Assembly (NCBI GenBank): GCA_905618945.1
Contig: CAJQTF010000010.1
Coordinates: forward strand, 1-64,000
Direction of reading: 5' to 3'
Origin: an uncultured Methylophilaceae bacterium
Lineage (GTDB): Bacteria > Pseudomonadota > Gammaproteobacteria > Burkholderiales > Methylophilaceae
Length of the DNA stretch: 64,000 bases
The notes under the pieces were generated by a model. The model was given only the letters and a program-made list of their open reading frames with translations, was not told the origin of the DNA and did no database searches. Numbering within the stretch: position 1 is the stretch's first letter; every line of letters begins with the position of its first letter. Position numbers and translations under genes: made by a program. This document shows positions 41,486 through 50,864 of the stretch, one piece after another.

Positions 41486-42382
41486 ATGAATATCCCTCAA
41501 TTTAATTTTGATTTAATTCGCAATTCAAATATTTGGGGCATACTTGAAGATGACCATAATTTGCAAGCAAATTTATTTTCATTCTTAATTCATTTTGCGT
41601 TATTTATTTTTATGATTTTTTCAATTCAATGGCAAACAAAAATTCCTAATTTTGCAGAAGTAGAACTTTGGGATGCAGTCCCAACTCAAATAAAAAATAA
41701 ACAAATAAAAACAGAACCAAAAAAAAATAAACAAATAAAAAAGATAAAGACGACGCCTTTAAAAATAGATAAACAACAATTAAAGCTAAATGAAGAGGCA
41801 GAAATTAAGCTAAAGAAAAAGAAAGTTGCTGAAAAAAAAGCTTTAGCAAAAAAGAAAAAATTTCAAGAAATAAAAAAACTTCAAGCAAAATTATTAAAAC
41901 AAGAAGAGATAGATAAGCTTCAAGATAAATTACTCGAACAAGATAAATTGGACAAAATAAAGGATAAATTACTTGAACAAGAAAGGATTGAAAAATTACA
42001 AGACTCCCTTAGGGATGAGGAATTAAAAAAGAAGCCAACCATAGCAATAGCAGCTGATACAGAAGTATTAGCGGGAATTAATTCAGGTGAGCTAGATCGT
42101 TTTAAAGCTTTAATACAACAAAAAATTCAACAAAATGTAAATAATCAGCTGTGTGGGCTTGATAGAGTTGAATTAGAATTCGAAATATCTTTAATGCCAA
42201 CAGGGGATTTGCTTGGAGAGCCTAAAATGACCCAATCAAGTAAAATTGCAAGTTGCGATGCGGCAGTTGAAAGAGCAATTCTTCAATCTCAGCCACTACC
42301 GATTCCTCAAGATAAGAAATTATTTAAACGATTAAAAGATTTGAAATTAAAATTCCACCCAAATGGGCATTATGATCTATAA
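41486..42382 (+). CDS. tolA: TolA, periplasm-spanning Tol-Pal protein
   Basis: Links the TolQR motor to Pal and the outer membrane. The 298-residue protein has one N-terminal membrane helix at about 28-47, a long Lys/Glu/Leu-rich helical domain with the quasi-repeat DKLQDKLLEQ (about residues 60-185), and a compact C-terminal domain with two cysteines (C219 and C258 by rough count). It is shorter than E. coli TolA (421), chiefly in the helical domain. Confidence 0.9.
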   Translation: MNIPQFNFDLIRNSNIWGILEDDHNLQANLFSFLIHFALFIFMIFSIQWQTKIPNFAEVELWDAVPTQIKNKQIKTEPKKNKQIKKIKTTPLKIDKQQLKLNEEAEIKLKKKKVAEKKALAKKKKFQEIKKLQAKLLKQEEIDKLQDKLLEQDKLDKIKDKLLEQERIEKLQDSLRDEELKKKPTIAIAADTEVLAGINSGELDRFKALIQQKIQQNVNNQLCGLDRVELEFEISLMPTGDLLGEPKMTQSSKIASCDAAVERAILQSQPLPIPQDKKLFKRLKDLKLKFHPNGHYDL

Positions 42383-42452
42383 GTTGATGCGATCAATTGC
42401 ATTAATTAAAAGTGTTATCTTATTAACTTTATTAAGGAGTTATTAAAAAATT

Positions 42453-43745
42453 ATGATTTATCGAATATATTCTCTATTTTTTGGGGTTCTATTATTACTC
42501 TCAACTCCAATTTATGCATTAGAAGTGATCGAAATTCTTGGAGGCAAGGCAAGTGAAATACCAGTAGCAATTGTACCTTTTGATGGACTTGAAAATATAG
42601 GTGGACAAAAAGCCCACCAAATTATTTCATCAGATCTTAACCGTACAGGTTTATTTAGACCTTTAAATACTCTTGGAATATCTAATCCACCGAGTAGTGA
42701 TATTAATATAAATTATACAAAATGGTCGGCAATGGATGCTCAATTTATAGTTGTTGGCAAAGTTGAGTCTGAAAATCCTATTTCAGGAAATATTAAAATT
42801 ACCTGGAGTTTGATAGATATATTTAAAGAAAAAACTGTAGTTTCAATGAGATATATTGGAAAGAAATCTCAATATAGAGCTATTGCACATAAAGTATCAG
42901 ATAATGTGTATGAACATCTAACTGGTAGTAAAGGTGTTTTCCATACTAAAATTGCATACGTTAAAAAAGTTAATAATAAAAAATATAGTTTAAATGTTGC
43001 AGATTTTGACGGCTTCAATTCTAGACCTATCTTAAATACAACTCAGCCAATTATTTCGCCTCGATGGTCACCGGATGGAGAAAAAATTGCTTATGTTTCA
43101 TTTGAAAAGAAGAAGCCCGTTATATATATTCAAAACCTAAGAACAGGTAAAAGAACTTTATTGGCAAATTTTAAAGGTAATAATAGTGCGCCAGCATGGT
43201 CGCCAGACAGCAAAAAGTTAGCCATAGTATTAACTTATAATAAGAACTCACAAATTTATACTATCAATGCAGATGGAAGTGGCATTAAGCAATTAATGCG
43301 TTCCAATGCAATTAACACAGAGCCTTCATGGGCTCCGAATGGAGAAGATATTTATTTTTCTTCTAATCGAGGAGGTAACCCACAAATTTATAAGGTTAAT
43401 ATAAATGATGATGAAATTAGCAGGGTAACTTATGAGGGGAAATACAATCTGAGCCCAAGCATATCTTATGATGGAAAATTATTGATTTTTCTTACCAATG
43501 ACCAAGGAAAGTTTAAAGTAGCGATACAAAACCTTATATCCAATCAAGTGCTAAAAATTTCAGAGGGGCCAGCAGACGAATCACCAATATTTGCTCCAAA
43601 CGGCCATTTAGTATTATTTACCTATAAAGATTACGGAAAAACAACAAAAATTGGTACAGTCTCAATAAATGGATTAAAAAGGTTGCCTATAAACGTTGGA
43701 AGCTCCATAATACAAGAGCCTACATGGGGCCCAATAACAAATTAG
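42453..43745 (+). CDS. tolB: TolB periplasmic beta-propeller protein
   Basis: Periplasmic component that binds Pal. The 430-residue protein has a signal peptide cleaved after about residue 22 (STPIYA), an N-terminal alpha/beta domain beginning LEVIEILGGKASEIPVAIVPF, and repeated propeller blades (for example PRWSPDGEKIAYVSFE and PSWAPNGEDIYFSSNRGG). Its stop codon lies inside the left arm of a long inverted repeat. Confidence 0.96.
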   Translation: MIYRIYSLFFGVLLLLSTPIYALEVIEILGGKASEIPVAIVPFDGLENIGGQKAHQIISSDLNRTGLFRPLNTLGISNPPSSDININYTKWSAMDAQFIVVGKVESENPISGNIKITWSLIDIFKEKTVVSMRYIGKKSQYRAIAHKVSDNVYEHLTGSKGVFHTKIAYVKKVNNKKYSLNVADFDGFNSRPILNTTQPIISPRWSPDGEKIAYVSFEKKKPVIYIQNLRTGKRTLLANFKGNNSAPAWSPDSKKLAIVLTYNKNSQIYTINADGSGIKQLMRSNAINTEPSWAPNGEDIYFSSNRGGNPQIYKVNINDDEISRVTYEGKYNLSPSISYDGKLLIFLTNDQGKFKVAIQNLISNQVLKISEGPADESPIFAPNGHLVLFTYKDYGKTTKIGTVSINGLKRLPINVGSSIIQEPTWGPITN

Positions 43746-43802
43746 GAATTACTAAATTCTATTAAGTTAGATACTAACAGTAATAAGTAATTCCTAATTT
43801 GT
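43737..43802 (+). other. 17-bp inverted repeat with inner hairpin between tolB and pal
   Basis: The arms ACAAATTAGGAATTACT (43737-43753) and AGTAATTCCTAATTTGT (43786-43802) are perfect reverse complements separated by 32 bases. A small inner hairpin GTTAG-ATA-CTAAC fits inside the loop. The left arm covers the end of tolB. No T-run follows, so it is more likely an mRNA stability or processing structure between tolB and pal than an intrinsic terminator. Confidence 0.7.
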
Positions 43803-43851
43803 GTTACAGTATCAATGACATACAGATTTTACTTAATGGAGGAAATACAAA

Positions 43852-44349
43852 TTGAAAAAATCATTATTATTACTATCACTAGTAGCATTACTCGGATCTG
43901 GTTGTAGCTCTACACCACTAGATGCACCTGGAGATCCTTCAGCAGCTAATTATTACGGCGTTGATGCTGCAACTGCAGAAGCTTTAGGTCTAGAAGAGCT
44001 TAGAGGTAATCAACTGCTTTCTCAAAGAAGCGTATTTTTTGATTTTAATAAATACGATATTAAGCCTGAATTTCAAGACTTAATCGGGGCTCATGCTCAG
44101 TATCTTAATAATCATGCTCCTGCAAGAATGATAATTAAAGGTAATGCAGATTATAGAGGATCACATGAATATAATTTGTCTCTGGGACAAAAACGTTCAG
44201 TAGCAGTTAAAGAGGCTTTGAATGCCCTTGGTGTTGACGATTCTCAGATTGAAACAATTAGCTATGGCGAAGAGTATGCAAACCAAGAATGTCAAGCTGA
44301 TGCATGTGGGCAGGATAGAAGAGCTGACATCACATACGAAGTAGAATAG
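43852..44349 (+). CDS. pal: Peptidoglycan-associated lipoprotein Pal
   Basis: Outer-membrane lipoprotein anchoring the envelope to peptidoglycan. The start is TTG at 43852 with GGAGG at 43838-43842. The 165-residue precursor has a lipoprotein signal ending GSGC (lipidated C18) and an OmpA-like domain with FFDFNKYDIKPEF, GNADYRGSHEYNLSLGQKRS and a QDRRADI end, which binds diaminopimelate. Confidence 0.96.
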   Translation: MKKSLLLLSLVALLGSGCSSTPLDAPGDPSAANYYGVDAATAEALGLEELRGNQLLSQRSVFFDFNKYDIKPEFQDLIGAHAQYLNNHAPARMIIKGNADYRGSHEYNLSLGQKRSVAVKEALNALGVDDSQIETISYGEEYANQECQADACGQDRRADITYEVE

Positions 44350-44370
44350 ATTTAATATATAGCGAGTTTT

Positions 44371-45213
44371 ATGAAAAAATATTTATTGGTTGGTCTTGTA
44401 TTGTTTTCGAATCTTGTGTTTGCATTATTTGAAGATGAAGAAGCTAGAAAAAAGATTAATGCTATGCAAGACCAATTAAATAATATTGAAAAATCGCTAG
44501 AATTCAAGATTAATCAGAAATTTTCAAAAAATTTATCAAAATATAGTTCGGAATTAAATGAGCTACACGATATTATCTCAAAGTTAATTGGTGACGTAGA
44601 AGTCTTGCAATTTGAACTTAAAAACTCAAAAGAAAGACATAACGTAATTTACCAAGAATTAAATGACAGAATTTTAAACCTTGAATCTAAAATTGAAGAG
44701 AAGAATCAAAATATACCGCAAGAGAAGCCTAATGAAACTCTTAATAAAACTCCCCAAGCTGAAATTGAGCTAAGAATTGAAGATCTTACAGAGAAGGATG
44801 AGGGCTTAGTACCTTTAGTCGATAAAAATATTGAGCTTGACGAGTATGCAGAAGCAGATTCATTAGTTAAGGCAACAAGATATAAAGAGGCTTTTGAAGC
44901 TTTAGATAAATTTATAATAACTTATCCTAATTCTAATTTATTACCGAAAGCGAAATATAGTCTCGGTTATTCTCAATGGGCTCTAAAAAATTATAATGCA
45001 GCAATCAAAACGTATTCAAAAATAATACAACTTCATCCTGATAGTGAAATAATCCCAGATGTTATATACGGTATTGCAAACTGCGAGATTCAATTAACCC
45101 GAATCACGAAGGCCAAAAAAACCCTAAGAGGTTTAATAAGTAAATACCCACGATCTGAAATTATTGAGAAAGCTAAAAAAAGACTTGAAGCATTAAAATC
45201 GATCAAACTTTAA
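44371..45213 (+). CDS. cpoB: Cell division coordinator CpoB (YbgF)
   Basis: Periplasmic regulator linking Tol-Pal to PBP1B-type peptidoglycan synthesis during division. The 280-residue protein has a signal peptide of about 18 residues (ending LVFA), an N-terminal coiled coil at about 25-115, a linker, and C-terminal TPR repeats at about 160-275 (YKEAFEALDKFIITYPNS onward). It lies 21 bases after pal. Confidence 0.92.
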   Translation: MKKYLLVGLVLFSNLVFALFEDEEARKKINAMQDQLNNIEKSLEFKINQKFSKNLSKYSSELNELHDIISKLIGDVEVLQFELKNSKERHNVIYQELNDRILNLESKIEEKNQNIPQEKPNETLNKTPQAEIELRIEDLTEKDEGLVPLVDKNIELDEYAEADSLVKATRYKEAFEALDKFIITYPNSNLLPKAKYSLGYSQWALKNYNAAIKTYSKIIQLHPDSEIIPDVIYGIANCEIQLTRITKAKKTLRGLISKYPRSEIIEKAKKRLEALKSIKL

Positions 45214-45240
45214 TACACCTATTATTACATTGAGCTCCAA

Positions 45241-45882
45241 GTGCAAAAATTAAAAGTAAATGAAATTTTCTATTCACTTCAAGGTGAATCATCATATGCT
45301 GGGCTCCCTACAATTTTTATAAGATTAACGGGTTGCCCAATGCGATGTGGTTATTGTGATACTGCATATGCATTTAATGAAGGTGATAATTTTACTATTG
45401 ACAATATTTTAGAAACTATCTCTGAGTATAAAACTAAAAATGTGACAGTAACGGGGGGGGAACCGTTAGTTCAAAAAGAATGTTGGACTCTTTTGAAATG
45501 TCTTTGTGACGAGGGATACACAGTTTCGTTAGAAACTGGTGGTGCAATTTCGATAAGTGAAATTGATCAACGTGTAAAAATAATTTTAGATATTAAAACA
45601 CCAGGCTCAGGTGAAGAGAAAAACAACTTTTGGGACAATCTAGAATTGATAAAACCAAAAGATGAAATAAAATTTGTTATAACTGATCTAAAAGATTACA
45701 TTTGGGCTAAAGAAGTTTTAATTAGAGAAAAACTAAATGAAAAAGCAATAATATTATTTTCTCCAGTTTATGGCGACATTAATCCAAAAGACCTTGCAGA
45801 GTGGATTTTAAAAGATCAATTACCAGTTAGATATCAAATTCAACTCCATAAAATTATTTGGGGGGAAGTGCCAGGTGTCTAA
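45241..45882 (+). CDS. queE: 7-carboxy-7-deazaguanine synthase QueE
   Basis: Radical SAM enzyme in the queuosine precursor pathway. The 213-residue protein starts at GTG. Its cluster motif is C32-x3-C36-x2-C39 in [15 protein letters not shown], and the [11 protein letters not shown] motif follows. It lies directly after cpoB and overlaps queC by 8 bases. Confidence 0.95.
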   Translation: MQKLKVNEIFYSLQGESSYAGLPTIFIRLTGCPMRCGYCDTAYAFNEGDNFTIDNILETISEYKTKNVTVTGGEPLVQKECWTLLKCLCDEGYTVSLETGGAISISEIDQRVKIILDIKTPGSGEEKNNFWDNLELIKPKDEIKFVITDLKDYIWAKEVLIREKLNEKAIILFSPVYGDINPKDLAEWILKDQLPVRYQIQLHKIIWGEVPGV

Positions 45883-46549
45883 AAAAGCAATAATATTATT
45901 ATCAGGTGGATTAGATTCTTCAACAGTTCTAGCAATAGCAAAGGCAGAAGGTTACGAATGTTATGCTTTAACTATAAACTATCATCAAAGACATGATGCA
46001 GAACTAGTAGCAGCTAGAAAGATAGCAAATTTTTTTAGAGTCAAAGATTTTAAAATTGTTGATATAGATTTGAGTTGGCTAAAAAACTCAGCTTTGACCA
46101 ATAAAAATATTAGTATCCCAGAAAACCCTTCTATTGGAATTCCGGTGACATATGTTCCAGCCCGAAATACGATAATGATGACCTTAGCCTTAGCTTGGGC
46201 AGAAACAATTAATAGTCAAAATATTTTTATTGGAGTCAATGCAGTTGATTATTCCGGATATCCTGATTGTCGACCTGAATATATAGAAAGCTTTCAAAAT
46301 ATGGCAAATTTAGCCACCAAGGCGGCAGTGGAGGGCAGTAAGATTAAAATACATACACCTTTAATAGAAATGTCAAAAGCAGAGATTATTTGTATGGGTA
46401 TAAAAAAACAGGTTGATTATAAGATGACGGTTTCATGTTACCAGGCAACTGAAAGCGGTTTAGCATGCGGTAAATGTGACTCATGTAGGCTTAGAAAAGA
46501 AGGATTTAAATCTGCTCAAATAGAAGACCCAACTAATTATAAGATATAG
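45875..46549 (+). CDS. queC: 7-cyano-7-deazaguanine synthase QueC
   Basis: Converts CDG to preQ0 with ATP and ammonia. The 224-residue protein starts at GTG. It has the PP-loop [11 protein letters not shown], the [17 protein letters not shown] segment, and the zinc-binding cysteines in [21 protein letters not shown]. Together with QueE it covers two consecutive steps toward queuosine; the other steps are outside this window. Confidence 0.96.
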   Translation: MSKKAIILLSGGLDSSTVLAIAKAEGYECYALTINYHQRHDAELVAARKIANFFRVKDFKIVDIDLSWLKNSALTNKNISIPENPSIGIPVTYVPARNTIMMTLALAWAETINSQNIFIGVNAVDYSGYPDCRPEYIESFQNMANLATKAAVEGSKIKIHTPLIEMSKAEIICMGIKKQVDYKMTVSCYQATESGLACGKCDSCRLRKEGFKSAQIEDPTNYKI

Positions 46550-46572
46550 ATAAAATCAAATATTTAATTAAC

Positions 46573-46602
46573 TTGCCAAAGTTATCTAAAATAGCGTAAA
46601 AT
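46573..46602 (+). promoter_or_regulatory. Candidate sigma-70 promoter of rpsP operon
   Basis: TTGCCA (46573-46578) and TAAAAT (46597-46602) are separated by 18 bases, about 40 bases before rpsP. The -35 and -10 boxes are good but the spacing is one over the optimum. Confidence 0.5.
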
Positions 46603-46644
46603 TTTGCCCTTTCTGTAGAAAACAATTAATAAAGAGAATAAATT

Positions 46645-47034
46645 ATGGTGGTTATTAGGCTTTCAAGAAGTGGTAATAAAAATAGACCTTATTTTAATGT
46701 TGTAGTAGCAGATTCAAAGAAGCCTCGTGATGGGCGTTTTATTGAAAGAATTGGCTTTTACAACCCGATGGCTAGAGTAGGCTCGGAAACATTAAGATTA
46801 GAAACAGGTCGAATTGAATACTGGCAAGGACACGGCGCATTATTGTCAGACACAATGACTAGGATTGTTAAATTGCATGCTAAAGGACCAGATGGCTTAG
46901 CAGAAATGAAGAAAAAAGATGCTCAAAAAGCTGCATCAAAAAAAGCAAAAAAAGAAGCTGAAAAATTAGCAAAAGCTGAGGCAGCGGTCGAAGCAGAAGC
47001 TCCAGCGGCAGAAGCAAAGACGGAAGATAAATAG
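46645..47034 (+). CDS. rpsP: Ribosomal protein S16 with C-terminal extension
   Basis: Small-subunit assembly protein. Residues 1 to about 82 are standard S16 ([32 protein letters not shown]). Residues about 83-129 are an added Lys/Ala/Glu-rich tail ending in a short acidic stretch, so the protein has 129 residues against 82 in E. coli. Part of the tail DNA is identical to the repeat unit in the rplS tail downstream. First gene of rpsP-rimM-trmD-rplS. Confidence 0.96.
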   Translation: MVVIRLSRSGNKNRPYFNVVVADSKKPRDGRFIERIGFYNPMARVGSETLRLETGRIEYWQGHGALLSDTMTRIVKLHAKGPDGLAEMKKKDAQKAASKKAKKEAEKLAKAEAAVEAEAPAAEAKTEDK

Positions 47035-47045
47035 AGAAGGTTATA

Positions 47046-47561
47046 TTGTCTTCTATAGAATTAGAAGAAATTGTTGTAATGGGTAAAGTGTTAGTTCCAT
47101 ATGGGGTTAACGGATGGGTAAAAGTTTATTCTTTTACAGAAAAATTAGAATCTTTTTTGACATATAAAAAGTTATATCTTTCTAAAGATCAGAAAAATTG
47201 GTTAGAAATAAAGATTAAAGAAATTAAATTGCATGGTAAGACGATTATTGCAAAGTTTTCAGAAATTGCTGACCGTACGCAAGCAGAGACTTATAAAGAT
47301 TATTTAATCGGGGTACCTAAAGATTACCTGCCTCAATTAAATGAAGATCAGTACTATTGGAACGATCTAATAGGATTTGAAGTATTAAATCTTCAGAATG
47401 TTTCTTTTGGCCTAGTTGATACATATATTGAAACTGGTGCAAATGATGTAATAGTTGTTAAGGGCGATAAGGAGAGATTAATTCCATATACACCAATGAC
47501 GGTATTAAAAGTAGATACCATAGAAGATAAAATAATTGTGGATTGGGATGAGAGCTTCTAA
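47046..47561 (+). CDS. rimM: Ribosome maturation factor RimM
   Basis: Binds S19 and assists 30S head assembly. The 171-residue protein has the N-terminal RimM domain (VVMGKVLVPYGVNGWVKVYSF) and a C-terminal PRC-barrel domain (YYWNDLIGFEVLN onward, with RLIPYTP). The start is TTG at 47046, preceded 5 bases upstream by AGAAGG; an internal ATG at 47079 would shorten the N-terminus by 11 residues. Confidence 0.94.
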   Translation: MSSIELEEIVVMGKVLVPYGVNGWVKVYSFTEKLESFLTYKKLYLSKDQKNWLEIKIKEIKLHGKTIIAKFSEIADRTQAETYKDYLIGVPKDYLPQLNEDQYYWNDLIGFEVLNLQNVSFGLVDTYIETGANDVIVVKGDKERLIPYTPMTVLKVDTIEDKIIVDWDESF

Positions 47562-48327
47562 AGCTTTATTAACCTTTGATGTTGTAACCTTAATGCCAGA
47601 AATGTTTTTGGCAATAAGTGATTATGGAGTGACTGGAAGAGCATTTAAGGAAAATATTGTTAATCTGAATTTATGGAACCCAAGAGAGTTCTCAATGGAT
47701 CTTCATAAAACAGTAGATGATAGAACTTACGGCGGAGGCCCGGGAATGCTTATGACGGCCGACCCATTAGTAAAATCTATTGAAGCAGCTAAGAAAAGAC
47801 AAGATAAATTAGGGTTAAAAAATAGTAAAGTTATTCATATGACCCCTAGAGGAAAATTACTAAGTCATAATGAAATTAAAAGATTGTTAAGCTGTGAAGG
47901 ACTCGTGATAATTACGAGTAGATATGAAGGCATTGATGAGAGAGTAAATAATTGGGTTGATGAAGAAGTCTCAATTGGAGACTATGTGTTAAGTGGTGGG
48001 GAATTACCTGCAATGACGATGATGGATTGTCTTATTAGGCAATTACCTGGCGTATTAAACGATGATGAATCGGCAACACAAGATTCTTTTGTTAACGGCC
48101 TATTAGACCATTCGCATTTTACACGCCCCGAGATTTTTAAAAAAATGAAGGTACCTGAAGTTTTATTATCAGGAGATCATGAAAAAATTAGGTTATGGCG
48201 GTTAAAGGAGTCACTAAAACTAACCTGGATAAAACGCCCAGATTTATTGGCTAAGAAGTTGTTGACAAAAGAAGAGGCTCGGCTGCTTGAAGAAATTCAA
48301 ATTGAGCAGGAACAAGGCTCTATATAA
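47548..48327 (+). CDS. trmD: tRNA (guanine-N1)-methyltransferase TrmD
   Basis: Methylates G37 of tRNAs to prevent frameshifting. The ATG at 47548 gives 259 residues; a TTG at 47536 is an alternative. The trefoil-knot SAM site is seen as [19 protein letters not shown] and [18 protein letters not shown], and [10 protein letters not shown] precedes it. The gene overlaps rimM by 14 bases. Confidence 0.96.
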   Translation: MRASKALLTFDVVTLMPEMFLAISDYGVTGRAFKENIVNLNLWNPREFSMDLHKTVDDRTYGGGPGMLMTADPLVKSIEAAKKRQDKLGLKNSKVIHMTPRGKLLSHNEIKRLLSCEGLVIITSRYEGIDERVNNWVDEEVSIGDYVLSGGELPAMTMMDCLIRQLPGVLNDDESATQDSFVNGLLDHSHFTRPEIFKKMKVPEVLLSGDHEKIRLWRLKESLKLTWIKRPDLLAKKLLTKEEARLLEEIQIEQEQGSI

Positions 48328-48346
48328 TTTAAAAGGAACAGGAATC

Positions 48347-48862
48347 ATGGCAAATATTATTGAAACATTAGAACAAGAAGAAATAGCACGTTTAGGAAAA
48401 AAAATTCCAAAATTTTCACCAGGAGATTCAGTAGTAGTAGGTGTTAATGTTGTTGAAGGAACAAGAAAACGAGTTCAAGTTTTTGAGGGAGTTGTTATCT
48501 CTAGAAGAAATAGAGGATTAAATTCATCATTTATTGTTCGTAAAATCTCTTCAGGTGAGGGAATTGAAAGGACTTTTCAACTGCATTCACCACAAATTGA
48601 AAGTATTGTTATTAAAAGTCGAGGTGATGTACGTAGAGCGAAGTTATTTTACTTACGTGAACGGTCTGGGAAATCTGCAAGAATTAAAGAGCGTTTAAAA
48701 ATACGTGAAAGTGATAGTGAGTTTGAAGAAATTCCAGATATGTTAGTTGAGGAAGCTCCAGAAGCGGCAGAAGCGGCAGAAGCAGCTCCAGCGGCAGAAG
48801 CAGCTCCAGCGGCAGAAGCAGCTCCAGCGGCAGAAGCAGAATCAGGTGAGAAACCTGCTTAA
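48347..48862 (+). CDS. rplS: Ribosomal protein L19 with repetitive C-terminal tail
   Basis: Large-subunit protein at the subunit interface. The ATG at 48347 ([20 protein letters not shown]) gives 171 residues; the L19 core ends near residue 120. The remaining tail is acidic and then Ala/Glu/Pro-rich, built from three exact copies of the 18-base unit GCAGCTCCAGCGGCAGAA plus shorter GCGGCAGAA units. E. coli L19 has 115 residues. A terminator follows. Confidence 0.96.
   Translation: MANIIETLEQEEIARLGKKIPKFSPGDSVVVGVNVVEGTRKRVQVFEGVVISRRNRGLNSSFIVRKISSGEGIERTFQLHSPQIESIVIKSRGDVRRAKLFYLRERSGKSARIKERLKIRESDSEFEEIPDMLVEEAPEAAEAAEAAPAAEAAPAAEAAPAAEAESGEKPA
48774..48840 (+). repeat. Tandem 18-bp repeat in the rplS tail
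   Basis: Three in-frame copies of GCAGCTCCAGCGGCAGAA, flanked by partial copies, encode the repeating AAPAAE peptide. The repeats are G+C-rich against an AT-rich genome and should be prone to slippage, so tail length may vary between strains. Confidence 0.85.
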
Positions 48863-48878
48863 ATAAAATTTTAAGTAT

Positions 48879-48907
48879 AAAAAAGCCCCATAATTTGGGG
48901 TTTTTTT
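48879..48907 (+). terminator. Intrinsic terminator of rpsP-rimM-trmD-rplS
   Basis: CCCCA pairs with TGGGG around a short AT loop, flanked by an A-run before and a run of seven T residues after, 16 bases or so past the rplS stop. Confidence 0.9.
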
Positions 48908-48939
48908 ATTTTACTCATAAAAACTTAATGAAAAGATAG

Positions 48940-49890
48940 ATGAATAGCTTTAGAATAAAAGCAATGGATAATGAATCTAAAATAATACCTAAAAATAACC
49001 ACATAAAAAATGAGATTATTGATAGATTTATTGACCATTTATGGCTACAAGATGGATTATCTAAAAACACATTAAATAGCTATCGATTTGATTTAGAATT
49101 ATTTACAGAATGGCTAACTAAAAAATTAAAAAAAAATATATTAGATGTATCTCAGGCTGACATTCAGCAGTATCTTTCATTTAAATTCCCTACATCTAAA
49201 GCACGGAGTATTTCAAGATTACTTGCTACCCTTAGGCGATTATTTAGGTATTTATTAAGGGAAAATAAAGTAAAAATTGACCCCACTTTAGAGATACTCA
49301 GTCCAAAGATTCCAAAATCACTACCAAAAAGCTTAAGTGAAGAAGAGGTCGAATCTCTTTTAAATACTCCTAATGTTAAAACTATTTGTGGATTAAGAGA
49401 TAAGGCAATGCTTGAATTATTATACGCTTGTGGCCTTCGCGTTTCTGAGTTAGTTAACATACTTCTGACTGAGCTAAGCATGACTGAAGGGGTTATAAGG
49501 GTTACAGGTAAAGGAAGTAAAACTAGATTAGTTCCTATGGGGGAAGAAGCAGTAGATTGGATTAAGAGGTATATTAATGAGAGTAGAAATAATATTTTAA
49601 AAAAAAAGACATCTAAATATCTCTTTATTACAATTCGTGGGAGTGCAATGACAAGGCAGGCATTTTGGTATTTGATAAAAAGATATTCAATTATTGCTAA
49701 AATAAAAAAACCAATGTCACCTCATATACTAAGACATGCATTTGCAACACATTTGATCAATCACGGGGCAGATTTAAGAGTGGTTCAGATGCTTCTTGGC
49801 CATAGCGATATTTCAACAACACAAATCTATACCCATGTTGCAAGAGAAAGATTAAAAAAACTTCATGAATCTCACCACCCAAGAGGGTAG
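48940..49890 (+). CDS. xerD: Tyrosine recombinase XerD
   Basis: Site-specific recombinase that resolves chromosome dimers at dif with XerC. The 316-residue protein has an N-terminal core-binding domain and the full catalytic set R167, K191, H262, R265, H288 and nucleophile Y297. The HILRHAFATHLINHGADLRVVQMLLGH block favours XerD over XerC. A short extra N-terminus precedes the usual start; an ATG at 48964 is an alternative. No mobile element adjoins it, so it is a housekeeping recombinase. Confidence 0.9.
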   Translation: MNSFRIKAMDNESKIIPKNNHIKNEIIDRFIDHLWLQDGLSKNTLNSYRFDLELFTEWLTKKLKKNILDVSQADIQQYLSFKFPTSKARSISRLLATLRRLFRYLLRENKVKIDPTLEILSPKIPKSLPKSLSEEEVESLLNTPNVKTICGLRDKAMLELLYACGLRVSELVNILLTELSMTEGVIRVTGKGSKTRLVPMGEEAVDWIKRYINESRNNILKKKTSKYLFITIRGSAMTRQAFWYLIKRYSIIAKIKKPMSPHILRHAFATHLINHGADLRVVQMLLGHSDISTTQIYTHVARERLKKLHESHHPRG

Positions 49891-49893
49891 TTT

Positions 49894-50241
49894 TTATCGT
49901 TCTAAAATAATGCCAACAAAGTCTGTATCAGGAAGAATCTTTTTTTTTGATATTTTTAATATAATTTTTTCAAAGTGAAATTTCTCTTTTAAGCGGCTAA
50001 TAATATCCTCACCAAAATCCTCAAGAAGGCGATATTCATGTTTTAAGGCAATCAATTTTATTTCAGATTCAATTAAGGAATAGTCAATTGTCTTAGAAAT
50101 ATCATCTTCAGTAAAGATTTGATTTCCTTTTAGTTGGATATCGACATCAATGATAAGTTGTTGGGAAACAGCTCTTTCCCAATCTGGCACACCAATTTTA
50201 GTATTTAATTTAAGACCATGCAGAAAAATATTATTTGTCAT
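49894..50241 (-). CDS. folB: Dihydroneopterin aldolase
   Basis: Folate-pathway enzyme that releases glycolaldehyde from dihydroneopterin. The 115-residue protein has the IGVPDWERAVSQQLIIDVDI segment with E22 and the KTIDYSLIESEI segment. It is convergent with xerD (3-base gap) and divergent from plsY, with 35 bases between the starts. Confidence 0.93.
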   Translation of the reverse strand: MTNNIFLHGLKLNTKIGVPDWERAVSQQLIIDVDIQLKGNQIFTEDDISKTIDYSLIESEIKLIALKHEYRLLEDFGEDIISRLKEKFHFEKIILKISKKKILPDTDFVGIILER

Positions 50242-50276
50242 GAAGAATTTAATGTTTTTGAAATATAATAAGTACT

Positions 50277-50864
50277 ATGATAAATCAAATTTTCTTTATT
50301 TCTAGTGCTTATTTAATCGGATCTCTATCTTTTGGGATAATAGTTAGTAAGTTTTTTAATCTCTCAGATCCAAGAACTATTGGATCAAAAAACCCTGGGG
50401 CTACAAATGTTTTAAGAACAGGTAATAAATTTGCTGCAATTCTGACATTAGTAGGAGATATCTTTAAAGCTACTATTGTTGTCAAGATTGCAATATGTAT
50501 CGGTTTAAACGACTTAGAGACGATGCAAGTTTGTTTGGCAGTATTGATAGGACACACCTATCCAATTTACTATAAATTTAAAGGTGGTAAGGGGGTTGCA
50601 ACAGCTCTAGGTATTTTGTTGGCAATTAATTGGATATTAGCATTAAGTGCAATTTGTATTTGGCTAATCATTTTCTCTATATGGCGATATTCTTCTTTAG
50701 CGGCTATTATTGCATCGTTATCTGTCCCAATTATTAGTTATTTCTTAAATGAAACATCATATATATTAATTACGAATATTTTAATTGCTGTTTTAATTTT
50801 TTTCAACCATCGCGTAAATATCAAAAACTTAATTAAAGGTATCGAGCCAAGCTTTAAAAAGTAG
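50277..50864 (+). CDS. plsY: Glycerol-3-phosphate acyltransferase PlsY
   Basis: Integral membrane enzyme that acylates glycerol 3-phosphate from acyl-phosphate, starting phospholipid synthesis. The 195-residue protein has about five membrane helices and the three loop motifs: [37 protein letters not shown] and a C-terminal [11 protein letters not shown]. Its end overlaps convergent tsaD by 11 bases. Confidence 0.95.
   Translation: MINQIFFISSAYLIGSLSFGIIVSKFFNLSDPRTIGSKNPGATNVLRTGNKFAAILTLVGDIFKATIVVKIAICIGLNDLETMQVCLAVLIGHTYPIYYKFKGGKGVATALGILLAINWILALSAICIWLIIFSIWRYSSLAAIIASLSVPIISYFLNETSYILITNILIAVLIFFNHRVNIKNLIKGIEPSFKK

Noticed and set aside
41486-42382. tolA considered as a low-complexity chance frame because of its Lys/Glu repeats
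   Set aside because: The operon position, N-terminal membrane helix and conserved C-terminal domain with two cysteines support a real TolA.
48940-49890. Tyrosine recombinase as evidence of an integrated element
   Set aside because: The sequence is XerD-like with housekeeping neighbours and no att-like repeats or cargo genes.
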